This document shows, piece by piece, positions 1 through 11,488 of a DNA stretch of 64,000 nt. The notes below the pieces were generated by a model that worked only from the letters and a program-made list of their open reading frames with translations, ran no database searches and was not told the origin of the DNA. This DNA comes from Allacma fusca (lineage: Eukaryota; Arthropoda; Collembola; Symphypleona; Sminthuridae), in NCBI GenBank assembly GCA_947179485.1, contig OX359245.1, forward strand, positions 2,957,001-3,021,000. Direction: 5' to 3'. Positions within the stretch are counted from its first letter, which is position 1; every line of letters begins with the position of its first letter. Both the position numbers and the translations under genes were made by a program.

Positions 1-622
1 TCATACAAAGTACTTTTTTATTATCTGCTTGCGTCCTCTATTGCATAAAAGTGAATTAAAGAGGTTCTTTCCATGGCATTCGCGTGCCACTTTATTCAAC
101 AGTCTTCCACTGCACGCTCGTTTCCGTGTCATGAAATGAGATTCCTTATAAACGTGTTCTAGCATTCCACGGACTGACAATTCCATAGGAGATACCATTA
201 GAAAATTCTTCTGTCTAAAAGCATGGATGAAGATCAAATGTGCAGAGTTTGCAAGTACCGCGATGCAAGATTGATGACTGGAAGCTCAAGTAGTTATTAA
301 TTTTAGGCGTATACAATTTTTGAAAAACATGATGTTATAGATTATAGGGGAATAAATTGGAGCACATCATTAGAATAATTTTTTTACGGAATTCGCATCA
401 TCATAAAAAGTACCCGCGTAGGTAAAACAAAGTACCTGGGTAAAGGTAAAAATTCGGATACTTTTTGGGTACCGGTAATTTTAAGGGTAAGGTAAAAGTT
501 AGAAAAAAAGGTTTGGGTACAGGTACCTTCATTCAAGTATTAGGTACTGGTAAAGGTGCAACATCCTGAAGTACCCATATTTGGGTACAGGTACTAAATT
601 TTAGTACCCATGAGGTGCACTA
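1..622. mobile_element. hAT-like MITE, right part (unit 1)
   Basis: The window starts inside this element. Its right end (position 622) matches the right ends at 10452 and 37355. Inside, about 400-610, the motifs GGGTACAGGTAC and GGTAAAGG recur, a typical subterminal repeat pattern. No transposase is encoded. See the unit 3 copy for the flanking duplication that identifies the class. Confidence 0.7.
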
Positions 623-933
623 ATGGTTTTACATACTTAGCACTAGTATTGCTTTACTTAATTCTCGAAAAGTCTTCGTAACGTTTGTTTTCAGCAAACA
701 ATAATGACTTAATGCAAATAGTTTCAGAATAAATACATTGTCGGTAACCAATAAAAATGGTATACATTCATTTTCAACCAAACTTAAAATGGCAACTTGT
801 TCCAAAATCAAAATGAAGTAATTATTGTTTGTTTACAATTTGTGACTGAAAATTTCATTTCAAATTAATCGCACAGAATTTTTAAAAAGTAAAATTAAAT
901 CTAACTTGAAAATATGGAACAGTTTCTACATTT
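623..933. other. AT-rich spacer, nothing recognised
   Basis: AT-rich sequence between the MITE and the CGGTTCGG block. The short minus-strand reading frame at 629-811 recurs in all units with changes and shows no family resemblance, so I treat it as chance. Confidence 0.5.
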
Positions 934-1140
934 ACGGATTAGCATGAGATCGGTTCGGATAAAACACAAATCCGAACCGTAACTGAACCGAGCCGAAATT
1001 TTCGGTTATTTTTTTGTAAAAATCCGAACAGACCAGTTTTGTTCGAAAAAAAATATTCCTATCCAAAACCGAACCGCCAAACATCGGTTCGGGTGATTTT
1101 TATAACCAAACCGTTTTTCGGTTATTAAATAAAATAAAAG
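934..1140. repeat. CGGTTCGG/CCGAACCG repeat block (unit 1)
   Basis: Short motifs GGTTCGG and CCGAACC recur in both orientations, for example GATCGGTTCGG near 950 and AACCGAACCG near 1070, with TTCGGTTA variants after them. The block looks like the subterminal region of a non-autonomous DNA transposon, but I could not define both ends. It sits exactly where the deletion in unit 1 rejoins. The same block lies at 20851-21065 and 44694-44890. Confidence 0.6.
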
Positions 1141-1496
1141 AATTTTTCGGTTACATAAATTGCAACGACATAATTTTAAATTTTGGTGCGGTTTGGCTTG
1201 TGCATGCTAACGTTAGCAGCAGGTCGTCTATTTCCTCAAAGCTAACCAATGATAACCAAAAGGTACGTGGGTCTAAATTATGACGACAGTTAATAACGTT
1301 ATATATGTATGTCCCCTAAAGCCAAAGTGCGTGCGTGCCGTGTGCTCTCCCATTGCAGTACATTTAGAATGCTACATACTATAAAAGCGCTTTATAGAAA
1401 TGTGTACTCGTAAACCTAAAAAGTGTCATTAGGGGAGAGCGAAGATTTAAAAATGCCCTCTTTTCCCCTTCTCTCATCATTGTCATCATCTTCAAA
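1141..1496. other. Spacer, nothing recognised
   Basis: Contains a CTCTCCCATTGC stretch, an AGCGCTTTATAGAAATGTG segment and a pyrimidine-rich run near 1460-1480. It is conserved in all three units. No coding signal was seen. Confidence 0.4.
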
Positions 1497-2312
1497 TTAT
1501 AGTATAGAGATGGCGTAACATGAAACGTCTCTCTCTTTCTTATCAAGTGCCTCGTAAAATTTTATGCTTACGCTATCTATAATCTGCGCAGGACCGACTT
1601 GGTCAAACAACGTGCGAATGTATTCAATCCGCTCGATTGGTCCCAAGACGTAATCGATATCCGTTAAGTTCATTCTTTCGAAGGTTAACTCGTCTTCGGT
1701 CCATGAGGAACCTCCAACTTGAACAAAGTCAGGGAAATAGGAACTGAAATTTTGATCTTTCCAATCCTCCGTTTATTTCATTGAAGAATATTGTTCCTAG
1801 GAATTCGTCTTCAAGACAAGGCCCCACTGATTTAACGCGATTAATGATTACCCGTTGTTCGATGTGGGTCACCACTTCTTCCATAAATCGCCGATGACTT
1901 CCCTAAGCAATTCCATTTTTCAAACACAGCCTTTGTTATCCGCAAGACCTCTAGTCTGTATCAAATGGAAATCCAGATGATCCCCTGAAAATAGTTTCCA
2001 AGAATATAATTTTACATTTAATTGAGGAATTCAACAATAATTAGAATAATTCAAAAGCAAAGATACTTTTGTGTTATTATTTCCAGTGTACACAGAATTA
2101 TGTACGTATAACAAAAAATTAGGGAAAAAACCTAATTGTTTGGGCAAACAAAAAACATTTTTTTGAAAAAATCCGTTTTTGGAAAATCACTGCAGGGACG
2201 AATGCAATTCCTTGGACATAGGGCCTCACATTCCTGCAGAAATCGGACCTCTGAACCTTACCAGTCAAATTGTCATCACTGAACAGCCGAATCGTCGGGT
2301 TCTTGATGATCC
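1497..2312 (-). pseudogene. Decayed two-exon gene, unrecognised (unit 1)
   Basis: Two protein-like stretches lie on the minus strand. The upstream one runs from about 2312, just after a TTTCAG acceptor, to about 2196 and includes the motif RLFSDDNLTGKV. The downstream one runs from about 1884 to a stop at 1497. It holds EEVVTHIEQRV and SSWTEDELTFERMNL, but the two halves are in different frames, with a shift near 1738, so the gene is broken. RLFSDDNLTGK is faintly like a beta/gamma-crystallin strand; this is a guess from memory. No start codon or promoter was identified. The same remnants occur in units 2 and 3 with the same lesion, so the decay came before the amplification. Confidence 0.38.
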
Positions 2313-3069
2313 CTGAAATAAAACCATTAGAGCGGAATTAAACATTTTAATATTTAGAAAATCTAATTTCGGTTACAGCAACATTTAATATTCTAACCAA
2401 GTGGATTAAATGTTATGTTACATATGTATCATAATTATAGTATTATAAGTTTACATGACGTATTTGTAAACTGAATGAACAAGTTGTAAGTACTTGCGTA
2501 CAATGTGTACTATAGAATGTAAGTACAGTGCATGGCTAATGTCTAGTTCGAGATTGAACCTTGGACTGTCTCATAAAATGAGACACAGCGTACGTCCGTA
2601 AGATCATGTGTGGAGAGGAAACGAACGCTTGTTACCCTTCCAGAGAATCTCCATCCTCGTCCTCTCGCTGTGTGTGTGTGTGTGTAAATTTGTATAGCAC
2701 ACAAAGGACCGGATGAGAGAGGGAATGAAGTGCAGGGGTGATGTATGTACATAATACTTAAACATAGGATAGTTTTTGTTCTTTAAAACTCTTGTGAAAT
2801 ATAGGTTAACTCTTGTGCAACTATTCATGAGTCACAGTCACAAGACCGAGAATGAATATGTTGTATATATGAATGTATGACGATGAAATAATTTAAAGGA
2901 CAAAGGATATTCTCGAATATTCTCTACAATGCTAAAGACTCCACTGAGCATATTTTATTCTTTGTTAAGATTGCGAAAGTCTCTACGAAGCATATAATTT
3001 AATGCAAATACTTATTGCAGATTTTAGTACAAATATGGTTCACGCTTTGTATAAAGTATCTAGTTAGGA
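2313..3069. other. Spacer with short TG microsatellite
   Basis: AT-rich spacer. A (TG)n run lies at about 2669-2684. Its length differs between units (also near 22580 and 46425), as expected for slippage. No gene was recognised. Confidence 0.6.
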
Positions 3070-5112
3070 CTATCAGATCAGCCATGCATTATGCAGGACT
3101 GATCCTAGAAATTCTTGTTACTGGGTCCCTCTGCTATGCATTCTGCAGGCATGAGGCTAGATTTAAGACATATTTAAGTTAGGTAATTGTAAGTATAGGA
3201 TACATTTAATTCCTATAGGTGAAGTCTTCGCACAACCTATAGAAGGGTTACATTTTTAGGAGGATAGCATACCACTACATTATAACAGAACATAAATTAG
3301 CTAAGAATCACACTAATAAAATTAAGACTGAATATAGACCGAGTATTAAGGACATAAAATAACAATTTGTATTTCAACCTATGAGAGATTTAGTAATAAA
3401 GCAAGTTGGGCAAATTAATCATTGTATTTATTCCCCGCAGGGCATTTATTTATCCGAACATTTCATTTCAGCCCCCAATATTATTAGTTTAATTTAGTAT
3501 CCGCGTTACCGAACCAGGGCGCATAAACGAGTATGCAACATGGTGTATTCTGCCAGGACCTACTGGTATGGACTGCCCACAGGGCAAAATATTTTGAAGA
3601 CAAATGTTTCATCCTGAGACAATTTTCTCAAACACACATGTTGAAGTATGCAACATGGAGTGTTATGCCCGGGATTATTTTTACAAATAATTCCGAACCT
3701 GAGAAATTCTTCTCTTCAAGAGCAAAAGCTCACTGAGCAGATAATTCAAGAAAAGTTTCTCATCATATCTAAGGCTCAAGACATAGCCCACAGGGCAAAC
3801 ATTTTATGAAAATATTTTCAAGTCAAACACTTTCTCACAGAGAAATGGTCGGATAACGGGCAACAATTTTGCTTAAAAAAAGCCAGTACTGCCGGGAAAT
3901 AATATTTTTTCCACAGAAAAAAATTATTTTTGGCTCACAATCAGCTACTCTCAAATGAATTTACATTCATACACTGAATGTAATCATCAGCAAGTCCCAT
4001 CGGGACACGGATTTCACCTCCATAAGTACTACTTATGGAGGTGCTAAGCAACTATAGAGCTAAGGGCATGCGAATAACTTCCACGGAGGCGCATGTGCCT
4101 TGAGCTTCCTCTTAACAGAGGCTTCGTCCCCTAACGACGTCCCACTGGGAATTCATATATACCAAAAAGATATGGTCTAGTATATATGGAACACTTCGAA
4201 AGCTCTGCGTTACAGCTATGTACATACCTACTAGGGTGTACATGCGCACCAAAAATACTTATTAATGTGGAAACCACCCATCATTACGTCTCACAGGGAC
4301 TACTTAACCACTATATGGGCACTGCCTGTGGCAAGTAGACATAGCTAAGCCGTACATGGTTACACATACCCACTGGGGTGTACATTTTTACGTAAGCTCT
4401 AGCTGTACAGGGGGTTCATCATGTCCCGACAACCTATGCTTCTAACTGCATAGTCAACGATAAGGTTAGATGGTATAAGCCACAATATCTAGACAAGGCT
4501 ATAAGATACATGCTAGGCAGGGTCAACACCTGGCATATCCAAAGGCTACATATGAGAGCCAATGGATTGCTGGCATACCAACACTTATAGGTGCATACAG
4601 GGTTCTACCCAATGCTTACACCTGCACCTGAGACTATGTTTACGATACCACAGTAAATCTTAGGACGTATGACCAATTACCTAAGGACTACTAACACATG
4701 ACATATTGTCCATAGCACCCGGTATCTACAGGGTAGCCAAAATCCTCTTTAGTATACATTTTGATAAATAATTATGTGCCGTTAGGAAAATTATTATTTA
4801 AATATTTTTTTCAAAATTATTTCACCTAACAAATTAAGTATGTAAACCATCTGCATACAGGGCAACTAGTATCCATAAGCCTAAGTATTTAATTTTTCCG
4901 GTGTGAACCTGCCTATGGGCGAACACATAATTTAGGAAGGAGAAGAAATATATAACACAAGCGAGGAAAATCTCATCCACAACTCCAGAATACAGGGTGC
5001 ATGGCACATCTTCTGCACAGGATTTGAAATATAGGATGACTTCTTCCATATGTTAGCAATCAGGTACATGACCTTGGAGAGGTATCCCTGTTGCCAGCAT
5101 TTGAAATACAGG
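3070..5112. repeat. Inverted-repeat-rich tract (unit 1)
   Basis: A noncoding tract crowded with short palindromes every few tens of bases. Examples are 3076-3104 (GATCAG pairing with CTGATC, plus an inner TGCAT/ATGCA), 4015-4043 (14-base arms CACCTCCATAAGTA and TACTTATGGAGGTG around one C), 4218-4243 (ATGTACA with TGTACAT) and several GCCCACAGGGC or TCCCACTGGGA hairpins. The strings ACAGGG, GCAGGG and TAGGG recur. No long open frame exists on either strand. Function is unknown; possible explanations are clustered small palindromic elements or a structured transcript. Confidence 0.7.
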
Positions 5113-6838
5113 GTCTACGCAAACCGATTCCTTATTGTAACTGAAGACGGAAATGTTTCGTGGTTCACTCCGAATGGGCGCAACTTCATTAAAGTCCCAC
5201 CCCCTCCTCAGCAGGAAAAGAAAAGACGATGAAGACTCGGCGAACCCTTATCATCCTACCAGCTGAAAATATCCACTTGGAATTGTAACGGTACTAGTAA
5301 TTTTCTAAATTTAGAATGCAGTGACAAGGAAATTTTAAAACGATCTGATATTATTTTTTTATCTGAAACCTGGTCTTGTAATAATTTATATCTAGAAAGG
5401 TTCACTAGCTTTGAATCACACGCAACAAGACAGAGTAACATCGGCAGATCAAGTGGAGGTATTGCTGCTCTTGTAAGTAAGGACTTAACAGTTAAATTTT
5501 TCAAGGAGTTCGGCTCCTTTTGTCAACTGTTAATTTTACATCATGTTCAATTTAATGATATAATCTTAGTATTTTTGTATATCAAACACGAAGATTCAAT
5601 GAACAGCTTAGTTTTACTGGTTAAGAATATTGTGGCGCAAGTAATTCAGGAACACGGGGATAGTCCGATTTTTGTCGCAGGAGATCTCAATGCCCGTGTG
5701 AGTAACCAAAACTGTGCTGACAAAAGTATTTTTGCAAACACATGTCTTTCCGGTGCTAGAAACGCCCTTGACCAAACGATTAATGCCAGAGGTAAAAGAC
5801 TACTTGACATTTTTGAGGATTTAAATATGTACATTTTAAACGGCCGTACGCCAGGAAATTCCCATAACTTTACTTTTATGTCTGCCAATGGCAGCAGCAC
5901 AATCGACCATTATTGGGCTAACCAGTCTGCTTTTCACTTAATTTCTGAATTGATTCTTCTAGATATTACGGACTCCCCCCATTTTCCTTTAACCCTAACT
6001 TTAATACCCAATGGTAGATACATGCAAGTTTCAAATACAAACATCAATAGTACCAAAAGTAGAGAAGTTTTTAAGTGGTGTGCTGACGGAGCTGAACTTT
6101 TTTCAAATACCTTAACAAATCTCTACTTAGAATTCTCTAAATCAAGTGTAGATACCAATCACATCTATAACTCTATAATTACAGACATAAGAAAGGTGTC
6201 GGAAGTAAGCGGGATGTTCAAAACCTACACTTTAAATACGGTGTGTAGAAACAAACCTTGGTTTGATAATATTTGTCGGAGTTCCCTAAAAGAAACCAAA
6301 CTTTGTCTTAAAAATTTACGTAATGAATATGACAGCAAATCGCACAGTAAATATTCCTCTGCAGTAAAATTGCACAAACAGTTAGTAAAGCAGAAGCGAC
6401 GAGACTACTGGGATAAAATAAAATTCTCATCAGTGACCCTAAATTTACCACTTTATTCTGGAAAACAATTAATAATCTGAACCATAAACAAACCCCTCGA
6501 GTCATGATATCTCTAGAAAATTGGTCTAGTTTTTATAGTACAATTATGTCTCCAAGAGTAAGCGCGCCTACGCCAGAGGACTTATACATTAACAAAGTTG
6601 AATTCCTTGACGCTGATATAACGGAATCAGAACTGGAGGAAGCTATCAAATCCCTTAAGACTAAAAAAGCTCCAGGTTTGGACCGTATACCAAATGAATT
6701 TTGGAAAAAAGTCCCTGATGGCTTCTTACAGAGAATTTTAAACCTTTTTAATAATATTTTCAATAGTGGTGTCACTCCTACAGCCTGGTCCGAAATAGAT
6801 TTATTTATGTTACATATAAAAGGTGACAAAGAGCTGCC
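5113..6838 (+). pseudogene. APE-type non-LTR retrotransposon fragment
   Basis: Truncated at both ends. The tail of an ORF1 product ends in a PPPP...EKKRR stretch at a TGA (5230-5232). In the same frame, an endonuclease domain of the exonuclease-endonuclease-phosphatase fold follows: WNCNG near 5278, SETW near 5365, GDLNAR near 5680, TIDHYW near 5905 and SPHFPL near 5974. The last motif usually reads SDH, so a catalytic Asp seems lost. A frameshift near 6425 leads to the start of the reverse transcriptase (KKAPGLDRIPNEF near 6663). The coding sequence stops abruptly at 6838, where the repeat unit resumes. It is dead and 3'-truncated, which points to deletion rather than ordinary 5' truncation. 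Confidence 0.85.
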
Positions 6839-7107
6839 TGAAACTGGTTGATTATAGCGACCTTTATTGTGCTCAGCTTCGACAATTCTCAGAAACACTT
6901 CCACTCCAGGAGTAGATCAAAAATTTTTTGGAGAGCATAATCAGCGTCAGCCAACTCGATAACCTGAATGTGCGTGTAATTGCTCTTGTCGATTCTATGA
7001 GGCGTAGTAGGAGCAGACAAAATTGTTTCCCCACAAATTGTGGGGTTCATTGCAGGGTTCATTATTGTCGCATTTGATGGTATCTCCTGTTTAGTCACGT
7101 AACCCAC
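6839..7107 (-). pseudogene. BEL/Pao-like polyprotein fragment (unit 1)
   Basis: The minus-strand frame reads through YTHIQVIELADADYAL and then a DLLL stretch. This resembles the protease-to-linker part of BEL/Pao LTR retrotransposon polyproteins, where a conserved LADP...IDLLLG pattern is usual. The copy at 33843-34133 keeps more of it (VDLLLGVEVFLRIV). No LTRs or reverse transcriptase were seen nearby, so this is a fossil piece. The family call comes from remembered motif resemblance. Confidence 0.5.
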
Positions 7108-7887
7108 AGTATCAACTTATTCAGATTGAAGCCCATTTATTGTAATGCTTTCTTTAAATTTTAAGTACTTGATTGTCGGCATTGCGTGATACATACATAT
7201 ATAAGGATGGACATGTTTGTGCAGAGCATTAACAACTGTCACATCGCTACACATTGACAGTTATTTATCTATTGTGTCAGATCTGCTTAGCAGGAAATAT
7301 GGTTACAACGCAGTTCATTTGAAGAGTGAAGCAATGATTCCGATATAATATTGGAAATATCCACGATAAGAAAAGTTGACACAATAATGTGCATCCTTTT
7401 TAATTTGGAATTTTGAATAATTTCAATTACGTGAGGACTACGGTGTTTGTGCAAAGTAGTTTTATGATTGCAAAACAACTGACTAAATGAACGCATCTAC
7501 CAAACCTAACTGGTATGATATATTATTGACAATTAATTGTTTTCATTCTCTTGTCGTCTATTTGTAATGTCAACAAAAACAGCATACATGCTCACATGGA
7601 TTTTCATGTGCAATTTATCACTATGACAATGTTAGGAATGCCTTTAACAAGTTTGACGATCGAACCGCTATTAAGGTTATATTATTTTGCATTGTATTTT
7701 AAAGATTTGGCTTCCATTCAAATTCCACTTCGTTGCCTTACAATAAAGAGTAAACAATGCATGTTTGATTTGTTTAAACAATTTATGATCATTACTAGTG
7801 ATGCGAGCTTTTTTAATTGAAGAATACTCTGACAGTCTTTTCATTAAATTGGAGCACAACGGTACTTCTTACTAAAACTGTTACAAA
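7108..7887. other. Region upstream of the peptide gene (unit 1)
   Basis: Holds a TATA-like string CATATATAAGG near 7196-7206, followed by a short inverted repeat around ACTGTCA...TGACAGT (about 7235-7262). This could be a promoter for the peptide gene downstream, but the distance of nearly 700 bases would need an upstream noncoding exon. The 89-codon frame at 7551-7820 is not recognised and its 5' part is not conserved between copies. Confidence 0.3.
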
Positions 7888-8231
7888 ATGACGAACGGGT
7901 AAGTTTCATCTGAAATACGTTTGAATACTTATGCAATTTAATCGATTTTTCTGAATGTATATTTTATTTCAGAAGGCTTATAGTCGCATTGACTTTAATT
8001 GTTTTGGCTGTTTTTCTTCTGAATCTTGTCCTGGCTTCACCACTTGTCGTAAGCATTAACTAACATTTAATATATATTGTGTCATATTTGCCTAATAGAA
8101 ACGACTGAACATTTAATTTTCAGTGTCCACCGGGTCCATGCAGACCTAGGATGCATGCATGTGACTGTCATGCGCAGTGCTGTTCCAACTTCTGCATAAA
8201 ACCAATTGGAAGTATTTGGCTGTGTGACTAA
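7888..8231 (+). CDS. Secreted 8-cysteine peptide, 3 exons (unit 1)
   Basis: Exons are 7888-7898, 7973-8048 and 8124-8231, with introns of 74 and 75 bp that begin GTAAG and end TTTCAG. The predicted product is 64 residues: four residues, a basic residue, a strongly hydrophobic signal peptide of about 20 residues ending near VLAS, then a mature part of about 39 residues encoded mostly by exon 3. Its cysteines follow C-x4-C-x6-C-x-C-x3-CC-x3-C-x9-C, enough for four disulfides. The second intron separates signal and mature regions, as in many antimicrobial and venom-type peptide genes. AATAAA at 8390 is a plausible polyadenylation signal. The function (defence peptide, toxin-like or signalling) cannot be told from the sequence. 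Exons are identical to the unit 2 copy. Confidence 0.75.
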
Positions 8232-8395
8232 TAATGAGTTTCACCTACACACGTTGAATTTATACACTAACGCCACCTATTCTTATTTTGATTTTCTTGT
8301 AAAGGCTTTAGCTACTTGCAACATTTGTAAAGAGAACAACCCCTAAACCAATTGCTGGCATATCAAATGTAGTTAGTAGAAACATAATCAATAAA

Positions 8396-9028
8396 AATAA
8401 ACAACTGAAACATTTTCACGCTAAATGCATATAAAGATACACTAGTTGATACGTAGTTGTCTTGGCAACACATGATTTTATTGTCACGCCTGGACACAAC
8501 TGGGTAGGAATCATGTGTTCAGAGTGACATGACTCTATTCAGCTTGCATTTGCATAGTTTCCCGTAAAAATCACACACTGGCGTAGTTTTCAATTATCAA
8601 CATGACTTTTGGAACTTTTATGACTACAAATATTTACCACTGCTCACAAGAAGTAGCATTTTAGTGAGTGATTGTAGTTAAGTTGGATTTGCTATTATAA
8701 TATAATACAGCGCAAAGTTTAAAATTATACGTTTAATATTTGATATATATATCGAAAATTTTAATGTAACTATTTAAAAAGGAAATACTTGCTTCGGACT
8801 ACATATCAGTGATAGGTAACCGAAAATTTGGGTTTACGTTAAGTACTTAAACGTTAATGACACTCTAAATTCGGTTTTCGTTATTGGTTTTTTAGGAATT
8901 CGGTTATGGTTATAAACGGTTAGCAGATGGATTCAATAGCGTCAATCGGTTAATAACGGTTAGTAGTAACAACAGTGAATACGGTTGATGAAAAGTATTT
9001 TTCTGGATTTAAAGGAATATTAAACTTC
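8396..9028. other. Spacer with CGGTTA repeats
   Basis: AT-rich noncoding sequence. The last part (about 8815-8990) has repeated CGGTTA/TTCGGTT motifs similar in style to the block at 934-1140. No gene was seen. Confidence 0.4.
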
Positions 9029-9031
9029 TAA

Positions 9032-9563
9032 CAAGTAACCTTCGCTCCATGCCCACTCGGGATCGGAATGCAATTTTGTAGGAGCTTAGATACCGTGCCG
9101 AAGGTCCCAGCGAGACCAAACGTTTGTCCCTTCTCGCCCTGGTTTCGCGGGAAATCGCACAGAAGTTTTAAAATCTAATTCGTGAGCAAAGAAACCAGAA
9201 ATAGTTGCGACCAACATTGACCAATATGAGGCCAAAATCCTAATTGTGACTCTTATTAACCAATCTATGTTCAAGAAGGTATCTAGAACCACGTATGATG
9301 AATGCATGTCATCAATGTGCCAATCTTTTAAAAGATCATCGACTTTCGAAAATGAAAATTTCCTATGGGATTTAACATTGTAAAATTCATGTTGGACAGG
9401 CCCCTTGCCAATGAATTAGATTTTAAAACTTCTGCGCGGTTTCCCGTGCAAACCAGGGCGGGATGGCACAACAATTTGGTCTCGCTGGGACCTTGGGCCA
9501 TGCACCTAAGCTACCAAAAAAATTCATTCCGATCCCGAGTGGTCATTAGGCGAAGGTTACTTG
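9032..9563. mobile_element. Fold-back MITE with long terminal inverted repeats (unit 1)
   Basis: Both ends carry CAAGTAACCTTCGC in inverted orientation, and the similarity continues inward for about 150 bases (for example CCCACTCGGGATCGGAATG against its complement near 9525). The element is flanked by TAA at 9029-9031 and 9564-9566, a possible 3-bp target duplication as in PIF/Harbinger elements. It encodes nothing; the short open frames inside are translations of the inverted repeats. The same element lies at 36060-36592. Confidence 0.75.
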
Positions 9564-9583
9564 TAAGCATGCATAATTGTTAT

Positions 9584-10452
9584 TAGTACCCCTCATGGGT
9601 ACAGGTACTACCCGGGTATTTGGGTACAGGTACATGTAAAGGTAAATACTGGGTAATATTTTTTGTACCCAAACAGAATGGGTAAATTCTGAGTACAAGC
9701 CAATTTTACCTAAATATTGGGCACATTTACGGGCAAAGGTACAGGTACAAAGAAAACATGAAACGGTTTTTACCTGACAGGAACAGGTACAGCTCCAAAA
9801 GTACCTGTACCCGTTCAAAAAATACCTGATTCATACAAAGTACTTTTTTATTATCTGCTTGCGTCCTCTATTGCATAAAAGTGAATTAAAGAGGTTCTTT
9901 CCATGGCATTCGCGTGCCACTTTATTCAACAGTCTTCCACTGCACGCTCGTTTCCGTGTCATGAAATGAGATTCCTTATAAACGTGTTCTAGCATTCCAC
10001 GGACTGACAATTCCATAGGAGATACCATTAGAAAATTCTTCTGTCTAAAAGCATGGATGAAGATCAAATGTGCAGAGTTTGCAAGTACCGCGATGCAAGA
10101 TTGATGACTGGAAGCTCAAGTAGTTATTAATTTTAGGCGTATACAATTTTTGAAAAACATGATGTTATAGATTATAGGGGAATAAATTGGAGCACATCAT
10201 TAGAATAATTTTTTTACGGAATTCGCATCATCATAAAAAGTACCCGCGTAGGTAAAACAAAGTACCTGGGTAAAGGTAAAAATTCGGATACTTTTTGGGT
10301 ACCGGTAATTTTAAGGGTAAGGTAAAAGTTAGAAAAAAAGGTTTGGGTACAGGTACCTTCATTCAAGTATTAGGTACTGGTAAAGGTGCAACATCCTGAA
10401 GTACCCATATTTGGGTACAGGTACTAAATTTTAGTACCCATGAGGTGCACTA
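9584..10452. mobile_element. hAT-like MITE (unit 1/2 junction)
   Basis: Ends TAGTACCCCTCATGGGTAC and its near complement GTACCCATGAGGTGCACTA form terminal inverted repeats starting TAGnG. Eight-base flanks are ATTGTTAT (9576-9583) and ATGGTTTT (10453-10460), an imperfect 8-bp duplication. The interior is filled with GGTACAGGTAC-type subterminal repeats and no transposase. The arbitrary unit boundary (9831) falls inside it. Confidence 0.75.
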
Positions 10453-11488
10453 ATGGTTTTACATACTTAGCACTAGTATTGCTTTACTTAATTCTCGAAA
10501 AGTCTTCGTAACGTTTGTTTTCAGCAAACAATAATGACTTAATGCAAATAGTTTCAGAATAAATACATTGTCGGTAACCAGTAAAAATGGTATACATCCA
10601 TTTTCTACCAAACTTAAAATGGCAACTTGTTCCAAAATCAAAATGAAGTAATTATTGTTTGTTTACAATTTGTGACTGAAAATTTCATTTCAAATTAATC
10701 GCACAGAATTTTTAAAAAGTAAAATTAAATCTAACTTGAAAATATGGAACAGTTTCTATATGTTTGCAAGTGTATACTTATGTATCATTATCATAAATAC
10801 AATTAGATCATTTAGGTTTTCGCGAATGTTGCAATGTCCAGCATTAAACAGTTGTGATATCATACAAGGTGTTTCACATCCGTCGATAGTGAACATGGCC
10901 GATTATTTATATTAATTTTCTGCCCCCCACTGCAGTAACTTTACAAAGCACTCTCAGGTCATTGAAATATATTTTGATGCGTACAATTAGCTAAATATAA
11001 TCGTTTTTAACATGTTTGTCTATTATGCACATGCTGAACTTCTAAAACAAATCAGTATAAATGATTTACGATTGCATGAAACGATTTTTGAATTTATGTA
11101 ACGTAAATCCAATTATAAGAGGTGGTAGTAAATTTTCAATAACGGATAATAACGTTATTGTGATTCGGTTTGTTATTTGCTGTTCAGAGTTTTCGGTTTT
11201 CGTTCAGTTTTTGTTAATCACGGGGAATATGTTAAACGTTATTTCTAATTAATATTTACTAGGATTTTATCGATAATAACGTTATTCATTAACGTTAACC
11301 AATAACGTTACACATCGCTGCTACATATTAATAAATATTCAGCAACAATTACAATTCGTACCATAGTTTAGATCCTCAGTGATCACTAGCTTCAAGTAAT
11401 TTGGCTTTTGTTTTGTTTTGCAGTTATTCAGTAATAAGTTCCCCGGAAATTGCATAACCACAACAAATTCCGTTCAACTTGTCTCCAT
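10453..11488. other. Spacer with AACGTTATT palindromes
   Basis: AT-rich. From about 11135 to 11320 the palindromic string AATAACGTTATT and relatives recur, ending AACGTTACACATCGCTG. The same motif block reappears at 20812-20850, suggesting the two ends of a non-autonomous DNA transposon. Both ends could not be matched with certainty. No gene was seen. Confidence 0.4.

Larger units (their letters stand above)
1..9830. repeat. Large repeat unit 1 (shortened copy)
   Basis: Position 1 onward reads the same as 9831 onward and 36860 onward. Compared with unit 2, this copy jumps at about 929-934 from the segment matching 9831-10759 straight to the segment matching 20851, so the roughly 10 kb transposase block is missing. 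It leaves the shared sequence again at about 5112 (unit 2 equivalent about 25822) and rejoins it at 6839 (equivalent 33863). The gap is filled by a broken non-LTR retrotransposon. The unit edges are set by the window start and fall inside a MITE, so they are arbitrary. Confidence 0.9.

Noticed and set aside
3533-3736. 67-codon frame repeated in all three units as a small gene
   Set aside because: It lies inside the palindrome-rich tract, is no longer than chance allows and shows no protein features.
4000-5112. CRISPR-like or satellite array in the palindrome-rich tract
   Set aside because: The hairpins differ from one another and have no regular period or conserved repeat, and the organism is eukaryotic.
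9086-9586. Short frames on both strands with similar protein sequence
   Set aside because: They translate the arms of the fold-back MITE, so the resemblance comes from the inverted repeat.
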